Position numbers and translations under genes: made by a program | Part shown: positions 43,641-52,592 of the stretch, one piece after another | Layout: each line of letters starts with the position of its first letter | Position numbering within the stretch: position 1 is the stretch's first letter | Assembly (NCBI RefSeq): GCF_022811925.1 | Contig: NZ_CP065511.1 | Coordinates: forward strand, 434,001 to 498,000 | DNA: 64,000 bases | DNA from: Cytobacillus oceanisediminis | GTDB taxonomy: Bacteria > Bacillota > Bacilli > Bacillales > Cytobacillaceae | Direction of reading: 5' to 3' | Notes under the pieces: model-generated | Seen by the model: only the letters and a program-made list of their open reading frames with translations | The model's database searches: none | Told to the model about the DNA's origin: nothing

Positions 43641-45160
43641 AAGGAATTATGATTCAGGGCACGTCATCTGACGCCGGGAAAAGCCTGATTGCTACGGCTC
43701 TTTGCCGGGCATTCTCCAATGAAGGTTTCCGCACGGCTCCTTTTAAATCCCAGAATATGTCCAATAATTCATACGTGACAAAGGATGGAAATGAAATCGG
43801 CAGGGCACAGGGCATTCAGGCTGAAGCGGCAAGAACTGAAGCTGCTGTCTGGATGAATCCCATTCTCCTTAAGCCTCAATCCGCTCAGAATGCGGAGGTC
43901 ATTCTCCTTGGAAAAGCAGTCAATTCCCTATCTGGAAGAAGCTATCGGGAATCCTTTTATGAGAAAGGATTGGAAACAATCAGGGAGGCGCTGCAGCTGC
44001 TTGATGCTCAATACGAGCTGCTTGTGATAGAGGGAGCTGGCAGCCCTGTTGAAATTAATTTAAAAGATAAAGAGCTTGTTAATATGAAAGTCGCCGAAAT
44101 GGCGGATGTGCCAGTCATCCTGGTTGCCGATATTGACAGGGGCGGTGTTTTTGCCAGCATTGTTGGAACCCTGGAGCTTTTCACCAAACTGGAAAGACAG
44201 CGGGTTGCGGGCATTATCATTAATAAATTCCGCGGAGATATCACGCTGTTTGAGGATGGCATCCGCTGGATCGAGGAAAGGACTGGCATCCCTGTCCTTG
44301 GGGTTCTTCCATACTTGGATGACCATATGATCGATGCAGAGGATTCCCTATCCATTCAGGCTGCTGTTCCAAGGGCTGGAGGAGGTATTCTGGATATTGC
44401 AGTGCTTCGGCCGCCATTTATTTCAAACTTCAGTGACATCGATCCGTTTTACTATGAAGATGACGTAAGCATTAGATGGGTAAGGCATCTATCGGAGGCT
44501 GGCTCGCCTGATGCGGTGATCATTCCCGGCACAAAGAGCACTATTCGCGATTTGCGCTATTTCAAGGAAAAAGGTCTGGCGGAATGGATTGTGCGCTATG
44601 CTGCCGATGGAGGTTCTATTGCCGGCATTTGCGGAGGATACCAGATGCTGGGCAGGAGATTAATCGATATGGCAGGTTCTGATACCGGGAATCCATATGA
44701 AAAGGAAAAAGGCTTGAATTTGATACCGGCAGATACCATTTTTCATGAACGCAAGAAGACCGTGCAGGTGAAGGGCAGTCTGCATTCAAGCACGAACCTT
44801 CCCGTAAAAGAAATTTTGGATGGATATGAAATCCATTTAGGTGAAACAGTTCTTGAAAATGATTTTGGTGGCAATCGCCTTCTGCTGCTTCAAAATGGCG
44901 AAGAAGATGGATTTTATGGGAATGAAGGCCGTCTGGTAGGGACGTATATGCACCACATCTTCCATAATGATGAATGGAGGGGTGCGTGGCTTAATTCCCT
45001 GCGCAAACAAAAAGGCATTCCAAGTAAGGAGCCTGTCCGAATAAAAGCCCTGAAGGATAGGAAATACAACGAACTGGCGGAAAATATGATACAGCATCTT
45101 GATTGGGAAAAATTAAAGGAAATTGTCTTTAGCTGGAGAAAACAGAATGAAATGGCTTAA
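43637..45160 (+). CDS. cobQ: Cobyric acid synthase CobQ
   Basis: This 507-residue amidotransferase adds four amides to the corrin ring. The N-terminal dethiobiotin-synthetase-like part starts MIQGTSSDAGKSLIATALCR with the P-loop, then SQNMSNNSYVTKDGNEIGRAQ. DRGGVFASIVGT is near 168-179. The class I glutaminase part has GICGGYQMLG (Cys near 333) and GTYMHHIF (His near 438). It is the only gene here acting before the cobinamide stage, although the ring-making genes are not in this window. Confidence 0.95.
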   Translation: MKGIMIQGTSSDAGKSLIATALCRAFSNEGFRTAPFKSQNMSNNSYVTKDGNEIGRAQGIQAEAARTEAAVWMNPILLKPQSAQNAEVILLGKAVNSLSGRSYRESFYEKGLETIREALQLLDAQYELLVIEGAGSPVEINLKDKELVNMKVAEMADVPVILVADIDRGGVFASIVGTLELFTKLERQRVAGIIINKFRGDITLFEDGIRWIEERTGIPVLGVLPYLDDHMIDAEDSLSIQAAVPRAGGGILDIAVLRPPFISNFSDIDPFYYEDDVSIRWVRHLSEAGSPDAVIIPGTKSTIRDLRYFKEKGLAEWIVRYAADGGSIAGICGGYQMLGRRLIDMAGSDTGNPYEKEKGLNLIPADTIFHERKKTVQVKGSLHSSTNLPVKEILDGYEIHLGETVLENDFGGNRLLLLQNGEEDGFYGNEGRLVGTYMHHIFHNDEWRGAWLNSLRKQKGIPSKEPVRIKALKDRKYNELAENMIQHLDWEKLKEIVFSWRKQNEMA

Positions 45161-45938
45161 AGGATTATTGATCAACCTTCAATTTTTTACAAGCATTCCC
45201 ATTCCAATATCCCTGCCCATGGATAAGCCTCATTTGGAGAAGGCAATCAGAACCTTCCCTATAGCCGGCCTCATTCAGGGGAGCATATACGCATTTATTC
45301 TCTATGCTTTTCTTGAATGGACTCCTTTTTCACTCTTGGCTGCGGCCTTTGCCGTCTGGCTGGCCGGCATTTTGCTAACCGGCGGGATCCATCTTGATGG
45401 GTGGATGGATGCGAGCGATGCGTTCTTCTCCTATCGCGATCAGGAAAGGCGGCTGGAAATCATGAGTGATCCCCGGGTGGGGGCGTTCGGGGTGCTGTCC
45501 ATCATTGTATTGCTGGGTACCCGTTTTCTATTTATCTATGAAATTGTCCTTTTATCAAATGCATATTCCTATTTTTTAATCGCATTGATTCCTTTTTTAA
45601 GCAAGATGATAATGGGGGTATTGCTGATAAAAGTTAAGGCAGCCAAAAAAGAGGGGCTGGGCTCATTATTTCAGCAGGCTGCTTCGAAAAGCACCTTATT
45701 TATTTACCCAATCTTCCTTCTGGCCGCCGCTGCAGCTGCCGGGCTGGCTGGTTACCCGGCTATTGTTGGATTTCTTTTCATGGTTCTTTTTTCAATATTG
45801 TTATTCGCATTCTTATCAAGGAAAGTCATTGCCTGGTTTGGCGGAATGACTGGGGATGTACTTGGGGCCAGTGTGGAAGGGACGGAGGTGCTATTATGGA
45901 TGATACTGTGGCTGTTGCATTATTTCGTCATGGGCTGA
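45147..45938 (+). CDS. cobS: Cobalamin synthase CobS
   Basis: This is a 263-residue membrane enzyme that joins GDP-cobinamide with alpha-ribazole or its phosphate. MKWLKGLLINLQFFTSIPIPI starts the protein, and the catalytic acidic motif GGIHLDGWMDASDAFFSY is near 79-96. Several membrane helices follow, and GGMTGDVLGASVEGTEVL is the C-terminal family mark. The start is the ATG 9 bases after GGAGAAA, overlapping the cobQ end. Confidence 0.94.
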   Translation: MKWLKGLLINLQFFTSIPIPISLPMDKPHLEKAIRTFPIAGLIQGSIYAFILYAFLEWTPFSLLAAAFAVWLAGILLTGGIHLDGWMDASDAFFSYRDQERRLEIMSDPRVGAFGVLSIIVLLGTRFLFIYEIVLLSNAYSYFLIALIPFLSKMIMGVLLIKVKAAKKEGLGSLFQQAASKSTLFIYPIFLLAAAAAAGLAGYPAIVGFLFMVLFSILLFAFLSRKVIAWFGGMTGDVLGASVEGTEVLLWMILWLLHYFVMG

Positions 45939-46513
45939 CAGAAGCCAATAAGTCCCATGCTTATCTGGGATGGACAGATTCCCCTTTGTGTCCCGAACAT
46001 AGGGATAAGCTTGCCGCGGAGCCTCAAGACTATAGAAGAATTTTTGCAAGTGATTTAGGCAGATGCATGAAGACGGCAGCTATTCTTTTCCCTAATCATT
46101 CTATTGAATCATGTCCCGAATGGAGAGAAATGCATTTTGGTGAGTGGGAAGGCAGGACTTATCAAGAACTGAAAGATAAACCAGCTTATCAAAAATGGCT
46201 GGAAGATCCTTTCTCAGGAGTGCTGCCTGGAGGGGAATCCTTTTCAGCATTTACAGCAAGAGTGGATAAAGGGTGGCAGAATTTAACCGATCAATTGCTT
46301 CGGAAGGATATTCGTGATGCTGCCGTTATTACACACGGCGGGGTCATAAGGTATCTTCTGGGAAAGTATGCTCCGGAGAAAAAAGAATTCTGGGAATGGC
46401 AAGTTCCGTTTGGAAGAGGCTATGAGCTTAGATGGACACGGGAAGAGTTTAGGAGGGGCGAGAGATGCACTTCATTACAGGAGGCGCCTTTAACGGGAAA
46501 TCCCGATGGGTGA
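45896..46513 (+). CDS. cobC: Histidine phosphatase, CobC-like (first copy)
   Basis: This 205-residue phosphoglycerate-mutase-fold phosphatase has the catalytic His12 in LFRHGLTEAN, a second His in VITHGGVIRYLLG, and EWREMHFGEWEGRTYQEL. In B12 operons such proteins remove phosphate from alpha-ribazole-5-phosphate or from cobalamin-5-phosphate. GGAGGTG precedes the ATG and it overlaps cobS by 43 bases. A second CobC-like protein ends the operon, so division of labour is unclear. Confidence 0.85.
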   Translation: MDDTVAVALFRHGLTEANKSHAYLGWTDSPLCPEHRDKLAAEPQDYRRIFASDLGRCMKTAAILFPNHSIESCPEWREMHFGEWEGRTYQELKDKPAYQKWLEDPFSGVLPGGESFSAFTARVDKGWQNLTDQLLRKDIRDAAVITHGGVIRYLLGKYAPEKKEFWEWQVPFGRGYELRWTREEFRRGERCTSLQEAPLTGNPDG

Positions 46514-46890
46514 AGGAATTTTATCAATTGGATGATACTCCTCATAAATGGATTTCAGCTTATCAAGGTGAGTTGGCCGGCGATTTGGATCAAAATCTAA
46601 TCGTCTATGAGGGAATCGAGCTGATGATTCGGGAATGGTCACAAGCGCTGGAGTTTGAAGAGATTCGGGACAAGTGGCAGGAGATGCTGGCAAAATGGCA
46701 AAAGTGGGAAAAAACAGCTGTCAATCGAAAGCTCGTTTTAATCGGATCTGATATTTCAAAAGGCATTGTTCCAATGGAAGCAGCTGACCGAAAGTGGCGG
46801 GATGCGTCAGGCTGGGCCTTTCAGGATGCCGCTGCTGCTGCAGATAGAGTTGATTTGATTTGGTATGGCATTAGTCAAAAAATAAAATGA
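46465..46890 (+). CDS. Short CobU-like P-loop protein (second copy)
   Basis: This 141-residue protein has a P-loop (GGAFNGKS, 6-13) and a C-terminal part GSDISKGIVPMEAADRKWRDASGWAFQDAAAAADRVDLIWYGI that fits the conserved end of CobU (GIVP, R-x-(F/W)RD). The middle is shortened, and the guanylylated His and DCLT motifs are missing. It is thus nearly the complement of the first CobU, which keeps those but lacks GIVP. AGGAGGGG lies 6 bases ahead and it overlaps cobC by 49 bases. It may be a kinase-only or assisting form; this is inference. Confidence 0.75.
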   Translation: MHFITGGAFNGKSRWVKEFYQLDDTPHKWISAYQGELAGDLDQNLIVYEGIELMIREWSQALEFEEIRDKWQEMLAKWQKWEKTAVNRKLVLIGSDISKGIVPMEAADRKWRDASGWAFQDAAAAADRVDLIWYGISQKIK

Positions 46891-46905
46891 AATGGGGAAT
46901 TGCTG

Positions 46906-47493
46906 ATGAAACTTTATACACGAACTGGTGATGAGGGAAAAACAAGCATTATCGGAGGCAGGGTGGAAAAGGATGATGTAAGGGTTGAAGCATACGGAAC
47001 AGTGGATGAAGTCAACTGTTTTGTCGGGCAGGCTATGACACAGCTGGATCCGTCCATTTTTCAGGATGTCCTGGAGGATCTGGAGAAGATCCAGCATGAG
47101 CTTTTTGACTGTGGCGGCGACCTTGCAAATGTTTCGAAAAAGCGGGAGCTGAAATTGTCGAAGGAATCTGTAGACTATTTGGAGACTACGATTGATAAAT
47201 TGATTGAAGAAGCGCCAAAGCTTGAAAGGTTTATTCTGCCTGGGGGAGCACCTGCATCTGCATCCATTCATATTGCCAGGACAGTAACCCGGAGAGCGGA
47301 GCGGCTCGTGGTCTCACTAAAAAAAGCGGATCCGGAAACCTCTGCAGTGGCACTGAAATTCCTGAATCGTTTATCTGATTATTTCTTTGCCCTGGCAAGA
47401 GTGGTTAATTTCCGTCTTAACCAGAAAGATGTGGAGTATGTGCGCAGTGCCAATGTATTCCGTGAAGGAAAGCGCAAGGAGGATAAAGAATGA
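46906..47493 (+). CDS. pduO: PduO-type ATP:cob(I)alamin adenosyltransferase
   Basis: This is a 195-residue enzyme that attaches the adenosyl group to reduced cobalamin or cobinamide. The N-terminal LYTRTGDEGKTSIIGG binds ATP. YGTVDEVNCFVGQA and the helix FILPGGAPASASIHIARTVTRRAERLVV (about 110-137), with the catalytic Arg cluster, are family marks. B. subtilis YvqK is similar and also lies in a B12 uptake operon. The start is the ATG 9 bases after GGGG. It overlaps cblT by 4 bases. Confidence 0.93.
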   Translation: MKLYTRTGDEGKTSIIGGRVEKDDVRVEAYGTVDEVNCFVGQAMTQLDPSIFQDVLEDLEKIQHELFDCGGDLANVSKKRELKLSKESVDYLETTIDKLIEEAPKLERFILPGGAPASASIHIARTVTRRAERLVVSLKKADPETSAVALKFLNRLSDYFFALARVVNFRLNQKDVEYVRSANVFREGKRKEDKE

Positions 47494-47984
47494 AAAGCAA
47501 GCGATTGGGCATGGCAGCCATGCTTGTTGCACTGACAGCAATCGGTGCAGCGATTAAAGTTCCGGCCATAATCGGAAGCGTGGCACTGGATGCATTTCCT
47601 GCTTTGCTTGCAGCCGTACTGCTTGGAGGCTATGGCGGTGCGGCCGTTGCGGCCATCGGGCATCTGCTGTCGGCGTTATTGGGCGGCATGCCTTTAGGGC
47701 CTCTTCATCTCCTGATTGCTGTTGAAATGGCACTGTTAGCCTTTATTTTCAGTTCATTGTATCAGAGAGGCCGGCACTGGCTGGCGGGAATTCTTTTTGT
47801 GTTAGGCAATGCCTTTGCAGCCCCGCTTCCATTTATCTTTTTAATGGGCCAGGCCTTTTACCTGGCAATTGTGCCTTCTCTTTTTATAGGCTCTGTGATA
47901 AATGCTGCTATTGCTTATATAGCTATTCCGAGACTCGCCAAGCTTGTGGGCCCGGCTATGACCAAAGCGGGTGCTGAGCAGTGA
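47490..47984 (+). CDS. cblT: ECF-type alpha-ribazole transporter S component CblT
   Basis: This 164-residue membrane protein with five or six helices is of the ECF S-component type. MLVALTAIGAAIKVPAIIGSVALDAFPALLAAVLLGGYGGAAVAAIGHLLSALLGG is the substrate-cradle region. Position directly before a CblS-type kinase in a B12 operon matches the CblT-CblS pair described from Geobacillus and Listeria, which scavenges alpha-ribazole. No energising ECF module is near; those are usually shared and encoded elsewhere. Confidence 0.88.
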   Translation: MKSKRLGMAAMLVALTAIGAAIKVPAIIGSVALDAFPALLAAVLLGGYGGAAVAAIGHLLSALLGGMPLGPLHLLIAVEMALLAFIFSSLYQRGRHWLAGILFVLGNAFAAPLPFIFLMGQAFYLAIVPSLFIGSVINAAIAYIAIPRLAKLVGPAMTKAGAEQ

Positions 47985-48700
47985 GGGATGTCTTAAGCTT
48001 TCCTTTTAATTCTGAAGAAATGATTGTGGTAGCCAGTGATAACAGCGGAGCAATCGGCGAGAAAGAACAGGATGCTGTCCAGGTTCCTTACGAGACCGTT
48101 TCGTATTATTCCTTCCGTGTCGCTGTCATGGAATGTTTGTCAGCAGGTGCTCAGCCATTTGCAGCTGCCCTTCAGAATTTCTGCGGTGATGATGCCTGGG
48201 ATCAGCTTATACGGGGCATTAAGAAGGGGGCCGATGAATTAGGCCTTGCGGAACTGCAAATCACCGGCAGTACCGAAAGTAATTTTAACCTGCTTCAATC
48301 TGCTGTAGGGTTATCTGTACTTGGCAAAAGGCAGGGAAAGCTTCCTGCTGAGACCCTAACGTATACAGATGATACAAGGATAGGGGTTATCGGTTCCCCT
48401 TTGGTTGGCCAGGAGCTGATTGAGAGGGAGGCGGAGGCAGCACCCCTGAAGCTTTTTAAAATAATTAACTCCATTAAAGATATCGAGACGCTTCCTGTAG
48501 GTTCAAAAGGCATTCTGAACGAGCTGAACGGGCTGTTCTCCAATAGGAAGTTTGAGGTTAAGGACCTTGAATCAGAAGTGGACTTGGGGAAATCAGCAGG
48601 CCCATCCACTTGTTTTATAGCCATTTTTTCCGAAGCGAAATCGGAAGAAATCAGAAAATTGGCAGGAAGTTATTTTCATATACTGAAAAGAAAGGCATGA
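47981..48700 (+). CDS. cblS: Alpha-ribazole kinase CblS
   Basis: This is a 239-residue protein of the AIR-synthase/PurM-like fold: VVASDNSGAIGEKEQDAVQVPYETVSYYSFRVAVMECLSAGAQPFAAALQNF, then a GSTESN turn near residue 97. This is the CblS pattern. CblS phosphorylates imported alpha-ribazole to alpha-ribazole-5-phosphate, the nucleotide substrate of CobS. It replaces the CobT route, which is absent here. It overlaps cblT and the next phosphatase by 4 bases each. The start is GTG. Confidence 0.88.
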   Translation: MRDVLSFPFNSEEMIVVASDNSGAIGEKEQDAVQVPYETVSYYSFRVAVMECLSAGAQPFAAALQNFCGDDAWDQLIRGIKKGADELGLAELQITGSTESNFNLLQSAVGLSVLGKRQGKLPAETLTYTDDTRIGVIGSPLVGQELIEREAEAAPLKLFKIINSIKDIETLPVGSKGILNELNGLFSNRKFEVKDLESEVDLGKSAGPSTCFIAIFSEAKSEEIRKLAGSYFHILKRKA

Positions 48701-49317
48701 AAAAAGGGATGCTGACTTTATATATCATCCGGCACGGTGAAACGGAATGGAACAAAGAGAAAAGAATGCAGGGGCGCCTGGACTCTGATTTAACGGAGAA
48801 AGGCAGACGTGATGCGAAGCTGCTGGGGGAGAGAGTAAAGGATATAGAATTTAAGCGTATTATCTCTTCACCGAGCAAACGGACTTTACATACAGCACAG
48901 CTTGTAAGTGGAGCAAGGGAGATTCCGGTCGAGACAGATGAAAGGCTTATGGAAATAGATCTTGGTGATTGGCAGGGAAGAGTGGAAAGTGAAATAAGGG
49001 AGCTTTATCCGGCTGTGTTCGATGCTTATTGGAACCGGCCGGAGTCCTATGAAAGTGCAGGAGGAGAAAGCTTTTACGATGTGGCAAACCGCGTTGATTC
49101 CTTTCTGGAAGACCTGCAAAGTACCTCATCAGAAGGCAGTGTGCTGATTGTTACCCATGGAGTTGCTGTCAAAGCTCTTTATATGCTTTGCCGCAATGCT
49201 GCTGTCGAACGCATTTGGGACCCACCCTTCATTCATGGAACCAGCCTGACCATCCTGCAGATTGATCAGGATAATAAGGAATTCCTCTTAGAAGGATGCA
49301 TGGCTCACTGCGAATAA
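48697..49317 (+). CDS. Histidine phosphatase, CobC-like (second copy)
   Basis: This 206-residue phosphatase has IIRHGETEWNKEKRMQGRLDSDLTEKG (catalytic His13), the middle ERLMEIDLGDWQGR, and VLIVTHGVAVKALY (second His). It looks closer to the canonical CobC/PhoE type than the first copy. Last gene of the B12 operon, ATGA overlap with cblS, strong terminator after. It may remove the 5-phosphate from cobalamin-phosphate made by CobS. The exact substrate split from the first copy is unknown. Confidence 0.85.
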   Translation: MKKGMLTLYIIRHGETEWNKEKRMQGRLDSDLTEKGRRDAKLLGERVKDIEFKRIISSPSKRTLHTAQLVSGAREIPVETDERLMEIDLGDWQGRVESEIRELYPAVFDAYWNRPESYESAGGESFYDVANRVDSFLEDLQSTSSEGSVLIVTHGVAVKALYMLCRNAAVERIWDPPFIHGTSLTILQIDQDNKEFLLEGCMAHCE

Positions 49318-49347
49318 GGCTCGCTAAAAACGAGCCTTATTATTTTT
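49313..49347. terminator. Terminator of the cobalamin operon
   Basis: AATAAGGCTCG and CGAGCCTTATT form a perfect 11-bp stem around CTAAAAA, then ATTTTTT. Confidence 0.9.
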
Positions 49348-49362
49348 TATAAGGTTCCTTCA

Positions 49363-49851
49363 TTATATCTTAGCAAAAACCCTCGTCTTGCTCGCTCCTT
49401 CTGTATTTTGCTCTTCATCCCAAACTGAATGGATCTCAAAAGTCCCTTCTTCGAAAAAAAGCGGCAGCTTTCTCTTGAACCAATCCTGCATGGGGAGGTC
49501 CATTGCATCTTGTCTTGAAACCCATTGCAATTCTCCTTCAGGAGGATCTGCAAGAAGGCTTCCTTCAAAGGAGTCTGCCAGATAATTAAATACCATGTAG
49601 CGGACATTCATCTGGGGGTTTACGTACTCATCCCAACCTTTAAAAATAATATTCCTGACATGCAACCCTGTCTCCTCAAGCACTTCGCGTTTTGCTGCGT
49701 CCGTAATGCTCTCGGGAAACTCTACTTTTCCGCCTGGTGCGAGATAGCCAGGGAAGCCTTTATAATCTGGCCGTTTTATGAGAAGGATCTGATCTCCGTC
49801 TGCAACCATGCACATCGTGTACATCTGATGTTCGATTTCTTTCCAGTTCAT
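49363..49851 (-). CDS. NUDIX hydrolase (MutT/8-oxo-dGTPase-like)
   Basis: This 162-residue protein has a complete NUDIX box (GGKVEFPESITDAAKREVLEETGL, about 41-64) with the REVLEETG core that binds metal and diphosphate. TMCMVADGDQILLIKRPDYKGFPGYLAPGG precedes it. Bacillus relatives with this layout are annotated as 8-oxo-dGTP diphosphatases. The substrate cannot be fixed from sequence. It is a single gene divergent from the VOC gene and convergent with the B12 operon. Confidence 0.85.
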   Translation of the reverse strand: MNWKEIEHQMYTMCMVADGDQILLIKRPDYKGFPGYLAPGGKVEFPESITDAAKREVLEETGLHVRNIIFKGWDEYVNPQMNVRYMVFNYLADSFEGSLLADPPEGELQWVSRQDAMDLPMQDWFKRKLPLFFEEGTFEIHSVWDEEQNTEGASKTRVFAKI

Positions 49852-49964
49852 TGCTGCACCTCTATTAATAATGATTCCAAAGTTTATACATTCTTTTAAA
49901 AGGAGAAAATACCTCCTTTATTGAAATCATATCATGAATAGAAAACTCGAAGAGGTGAAAAAGA

Positions 49965-50348
49965 GTGGAATTGAAGATGGGGTATGTCATTTTATATGCG
50001 GAAAGCCTGGAAAGAACGAAGCATTTTTATGGTGAATTGCTGGGACTGAAGCTTATGAATGAATTTGGAACTTACATCGAGTATGATACAGGCAGCACCA
50101 TTCTTTCCTTTAATACGAGAGAAGGCGGGCGGGAAGTCACCGGGCTTCCGATACCGGATGGATTGAGAAAGGAGCAGACATTTGAGCTTGGCTTTGTCAC
50201 AGAAGAGGTAGAAGCTGCTGTTGATAAGCTAAAGTCTGCAGGAGTGCCTGTCCTGCTCGAGCCTGTTGAAAAGCCTTGGGGCCAGAAAGTGGCATATGTG
50301 GAAGATCCGGATGGACATTATATTGAGATTTGTTCGCCTATCGGTTAA
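49965..50348 (+). CDS. VOC (glyoxalase/bleomycin-resistance) family protein
   Basis: This is a 127-residue VOC-fold protein with two beta-alpha-beta-beta-beta repeats. It opens LKMGYVILYAESLERTKHFYGELLGL and ends YVEDPDGHYIEICSPIG, whose Glu and His would be metal ligands. The family spans glyoxalases, dioxygenases and antibiotic-binding proteins, so no activity is claimed. The start is GTG after GAGGTG. It is monocistronic with its own terminator. Confidence 0.82.
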   Translation: MELKMGYVILYAESLERTKHFYGELLGLKLMNEFGTYIEYDTGSTILSFNTREGGREVTGLPIPDGLRKEQTFELGFVTEEVEAAVDKLKSAGVPVLLEPVEKPWGQKVAYVEDPDGHYIEICSPIG

Positions 50349-50378
50349 AAAATGACTCTGCTCCAGGGTCATTTTTTT
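50347..50378 (+). terminator. Terminator of the VOC gene
   Basis: AAAAAATGAC and GTCATTTTTT pair around TCTGCTCCAGG and run into more Ts. Confidence 0.8.
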
Positions 50379-50468
50379 GTTGGGAATTATTTTTTTATAT
50401 GCATAGTAATCTGTTGATTTCAAAAGAAAAACATAGATTTTAAGTGTTTTTAGCGCTTACATAAGAGT

Positions 50469-50540
50469 TTGTAAATATAAGTAAATGTGTTATGATTCTA
50501 TATGTTTTTGTCGGCCCGACTTTGATGAGAGTTCAAAGTC
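50469..50540 (+). promoter_or_regulatory. Promoter and leader hairpin of the SulP gene
   Basis: TTGTAA (50469-50474), 16 bases and TATGAT (50491-50496) form the promoter. The leader contains GACTTTGA (50519-50526) pairing with TCAAAGTC (50533-50540), ahead of a GAGGTG ribosome site. Confidence 0.5.
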
Positions 50541-50574
50541 ATTACTATAAATCTACTAATAAAGAGGTGTTTAT

Positions 50575-52041
50575 TTGAAAGTTTTATCAAAAAAAGAACA
50601 ATGGTTTGGCAATGTTAAGGGTGACATCCTTGCTGGAATCGTAGTGGCATTGGCACTAATTCCAGAGGCGATTGCATTCTCGATTATTGCTGGTGTTGAT
50701 CCAATGGTTGGATTGTATGCTTCTTTCTGTATTGCTGTAACCATTGCAATAGTTGGCGGAAGGCCTGGAATGATTTCTGCTGCAACCGGTGCGATGGCGT
50801 TACTAATGGTTACATTAGTAGCTGATCACGGACTGCAGTATTTATTTGCTGCGACCATTTTGACGGGAGTTCTGCAGATCTTATTTGGTGTGCTTAAGTT
50901 GGCCCGCTTTATGAAATTCATTCCGCGTGCGGTTATGATTGGGTTTGTTAACGCGCTGGCGATCTTGATTTTCATGGCGCAGCTTGAACAGTTTGTAGAT
51001 GCTACATGGGTAATGTATGCAATGGTTGCCGGTGCATTGGCGATTATTTATATTTTCCCGAGATTCACTAAAGCAGTGCCATCTCCTCTGGTGGCTATTA
51101 TTGTTATTACTATCATTGCCATCATGACAAAGAGTGATGTGCGTACAGTTGGCGATATGGGGGCCATCACATCAGCCCTCCCGGCATTCTTTATACCGGA
51201 TGTTCCATTTAACCTTGAGACTCTGAAGATTATTTTCCCGTACTCTATTGCCCTTGCGATCGTGGGCTTGCTTGAATCTTTGCTGACTGCATCCATTGTT
51301 GATGACATGACCGATACGGCCAGTGATAAGAATATGGAAAGCCGCGGACAGGGAATTGCGAATATCATAGCAGGTTTATTCGGCGGAATGGCAGGCTGTG
51401 CCATGATTGGACAGTCCGTCATTAATGTGAAATCTGGCGGAAGAGGCAGACTGTCTGCTTTGACAGCCGGCACATTCCTTATGTTTCTGATTTTAGTATT
51501 AGGAAATATTGTCGTTCAAATACCGATGGCTGCATTAGTCGGTGTAATGATCATGGTATCGATCGGTACATTTGACTGGTCATCCATTAAGGGCCTTGCT
51601 AAGACTCCTGTCACAGATTCGATTGTTATGGTTGTAACGACTGTTACAACTGTTTTCACCCATGACCTATCCAAAGGAGTTTTCGCGGGGATCATTCTAA
51701 GTGCCATCTTCTTTGTGGCTAAAATTTCGAAAGTGCATGTTGCAGCACGAGTTGAAGGAGATAAGAAAATATACGCTGTAAGAGGCCAGGTTTTCTTTGC
51801 TTCTGTAGATGAACTTATAGCAGCATTCGACTTTAACGAAGAATTGAAAGAAGTTGAAATTGACTTTACACAGGCGCATGTCTGGGATGACTCAGGAGTC
51901 GCTGCCATCGATAAAATTGTATTAAAGCTTCGTGACAACGGTGTGCTGGTCCGCCTATCAGGATTAAACGCGCCAAGCTCGAACTTGATTGAGCGTTTGG
52001 CCGTCCACCGCAAACCTGGTGCGAAATTATCCGGCCATTAA
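50575..52041 (+). CDS. SulP-family anion transporter with STAS domain
   Basis: This is a 488-residue transporter. A SulP membrane domain of about 12 to 14 helices ([33 protein letters not shown] near 19-51; [34 protein letters not shown] near 261-294) is followed by a C-terminal STAS domain (about 385-485). Substrates in the family include sulfate and bicarbonate; this one is not decided. The start is TTG after AAAGAGGTG. A universal stress protein follows after a terminator. Confidence 0.9.
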   Translation: MKVLSKKEQWFGNVKGDILAGIVVALALIPEAIAFSIIAGVDPMVGLYASFCIAVTIAIVGGRPGMISAATGAMALLMVTLVADHGLQYLFAATILTGVLQILFGVLKLARFMKFIPRAVMIGFVNALAILIFMAQLEQFVDATWVMYAMVAGALAIIYIFPRFTKAVPSPLVAIIVITIIAIMTKSDVRTVGDMGAITSALPAFFIPDVPFNLETLKIIFPYSIALAIVGLLESLLTASIVDDMTDTASDKNMESRGQGIANIIAGLFGGMAGCAMIGQSVINVKSGGRGRLSALTAGTFLMFLILVLGNIVVQIPMAALVGVMIMVSIGTFDWSSIKGLAKTPVTDSIVMVVTTVTTVFTHDLSKGVFAGIILSAIFFVAKISKVHVAARVEGDKKIYAVRGQVFFASVDELIAAFDFNEELKEVEIDFTQAHVWDDSGVAAIDKIVLKLRDNGVLVRLSGLNAPSSNLIERLAVHRKPGAKLSGH

Positions 52042-52055
52042 AAAATACTGTAATT

Positions 52056-52091
52056 AATACCACAGTCAGCTTTGACTGTGGTATTTTTTTT
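52056..52091 (+). terminator. Terminator of the SulP gene
   Basis: AATACCACAGTCA and TGACTGTGGTATT form a perfect 13-bp stem around GCTT, then TTTTTT. Confidence 0.9.
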
Positions 52092-52116
52092 ATAAGAATA
52101 AGTTAGGGGTGAGGCT

Positions 52117-52536
52117 GTGTTTAAAAAGATACTGATTGCTGCAGATGGATCCGACCATTCCATTCGTGCAGCCGCTAAAGCCATTCAACTGGCTGAACAG
52201 AATCCTGATTCTGAAATAACCGTAGTGTATGCCGTTGATGGCCAGACCTCAAAAGAAGATATCCTTCACCATTTTGATAAGAGTATAGTGGACCAGGTGA
52301 GGAAAAAACGTTTAGAGCCAATAGAAAACTTATTAAAAGAAAAGGGCGTTTCATATGAAATAAAAATCCTGCAGGGAGAGCCTGGACCAGCCATTGTTGA
52401 GTTCGCCAACAAGATGGATTTTGATGTTGCTGTAGTAGGAAGCCGGGGTCTGAATACACTTCAGGAAATGGTGCTCGGAAGTGTTAGCCATAAAATAGCC
52501 AAACGTGTTAAAGCGCCTGTTTTGATTGTTAAGTAA
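52117..52536 (+). CDS. Universal stress protein (UspA family)
   Basis: This 139-residue single-domain UspA protein starts FKKILIAADGSDHSIRAAAKAIQLA. The ATP-binding motif is present near the end: VVGSRGLNTLQEMVLGSVSHKIAKRVKAPVLIVK (G-2x-G-9x-G-S pattern). It is probably an ATP-binding dimer. The start is GTG after GGGGTGAGG. It lies just upstream of the TGACCGATA array, with no clean terminator before the array. Confidence 0.9.
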   Translation: MFKKILIAADGSDHSIRAAAKAIQLAEQNPDSEITVVYAVDGQTSKEDILHHFDKSIVDQVRKKRLEPIENLLKEKGVSYEIKILQGEPGPAIVEFANKMDFDVAVVGSRGLNTLQEMVLGSVSHKIAKRVKAPVLIVK

Positions 52537-52592
52537 AGTCCAGATATATACTTTTTCCTTTCCTGGTAATGTAAAGCTGATGCCGCGCCAAG

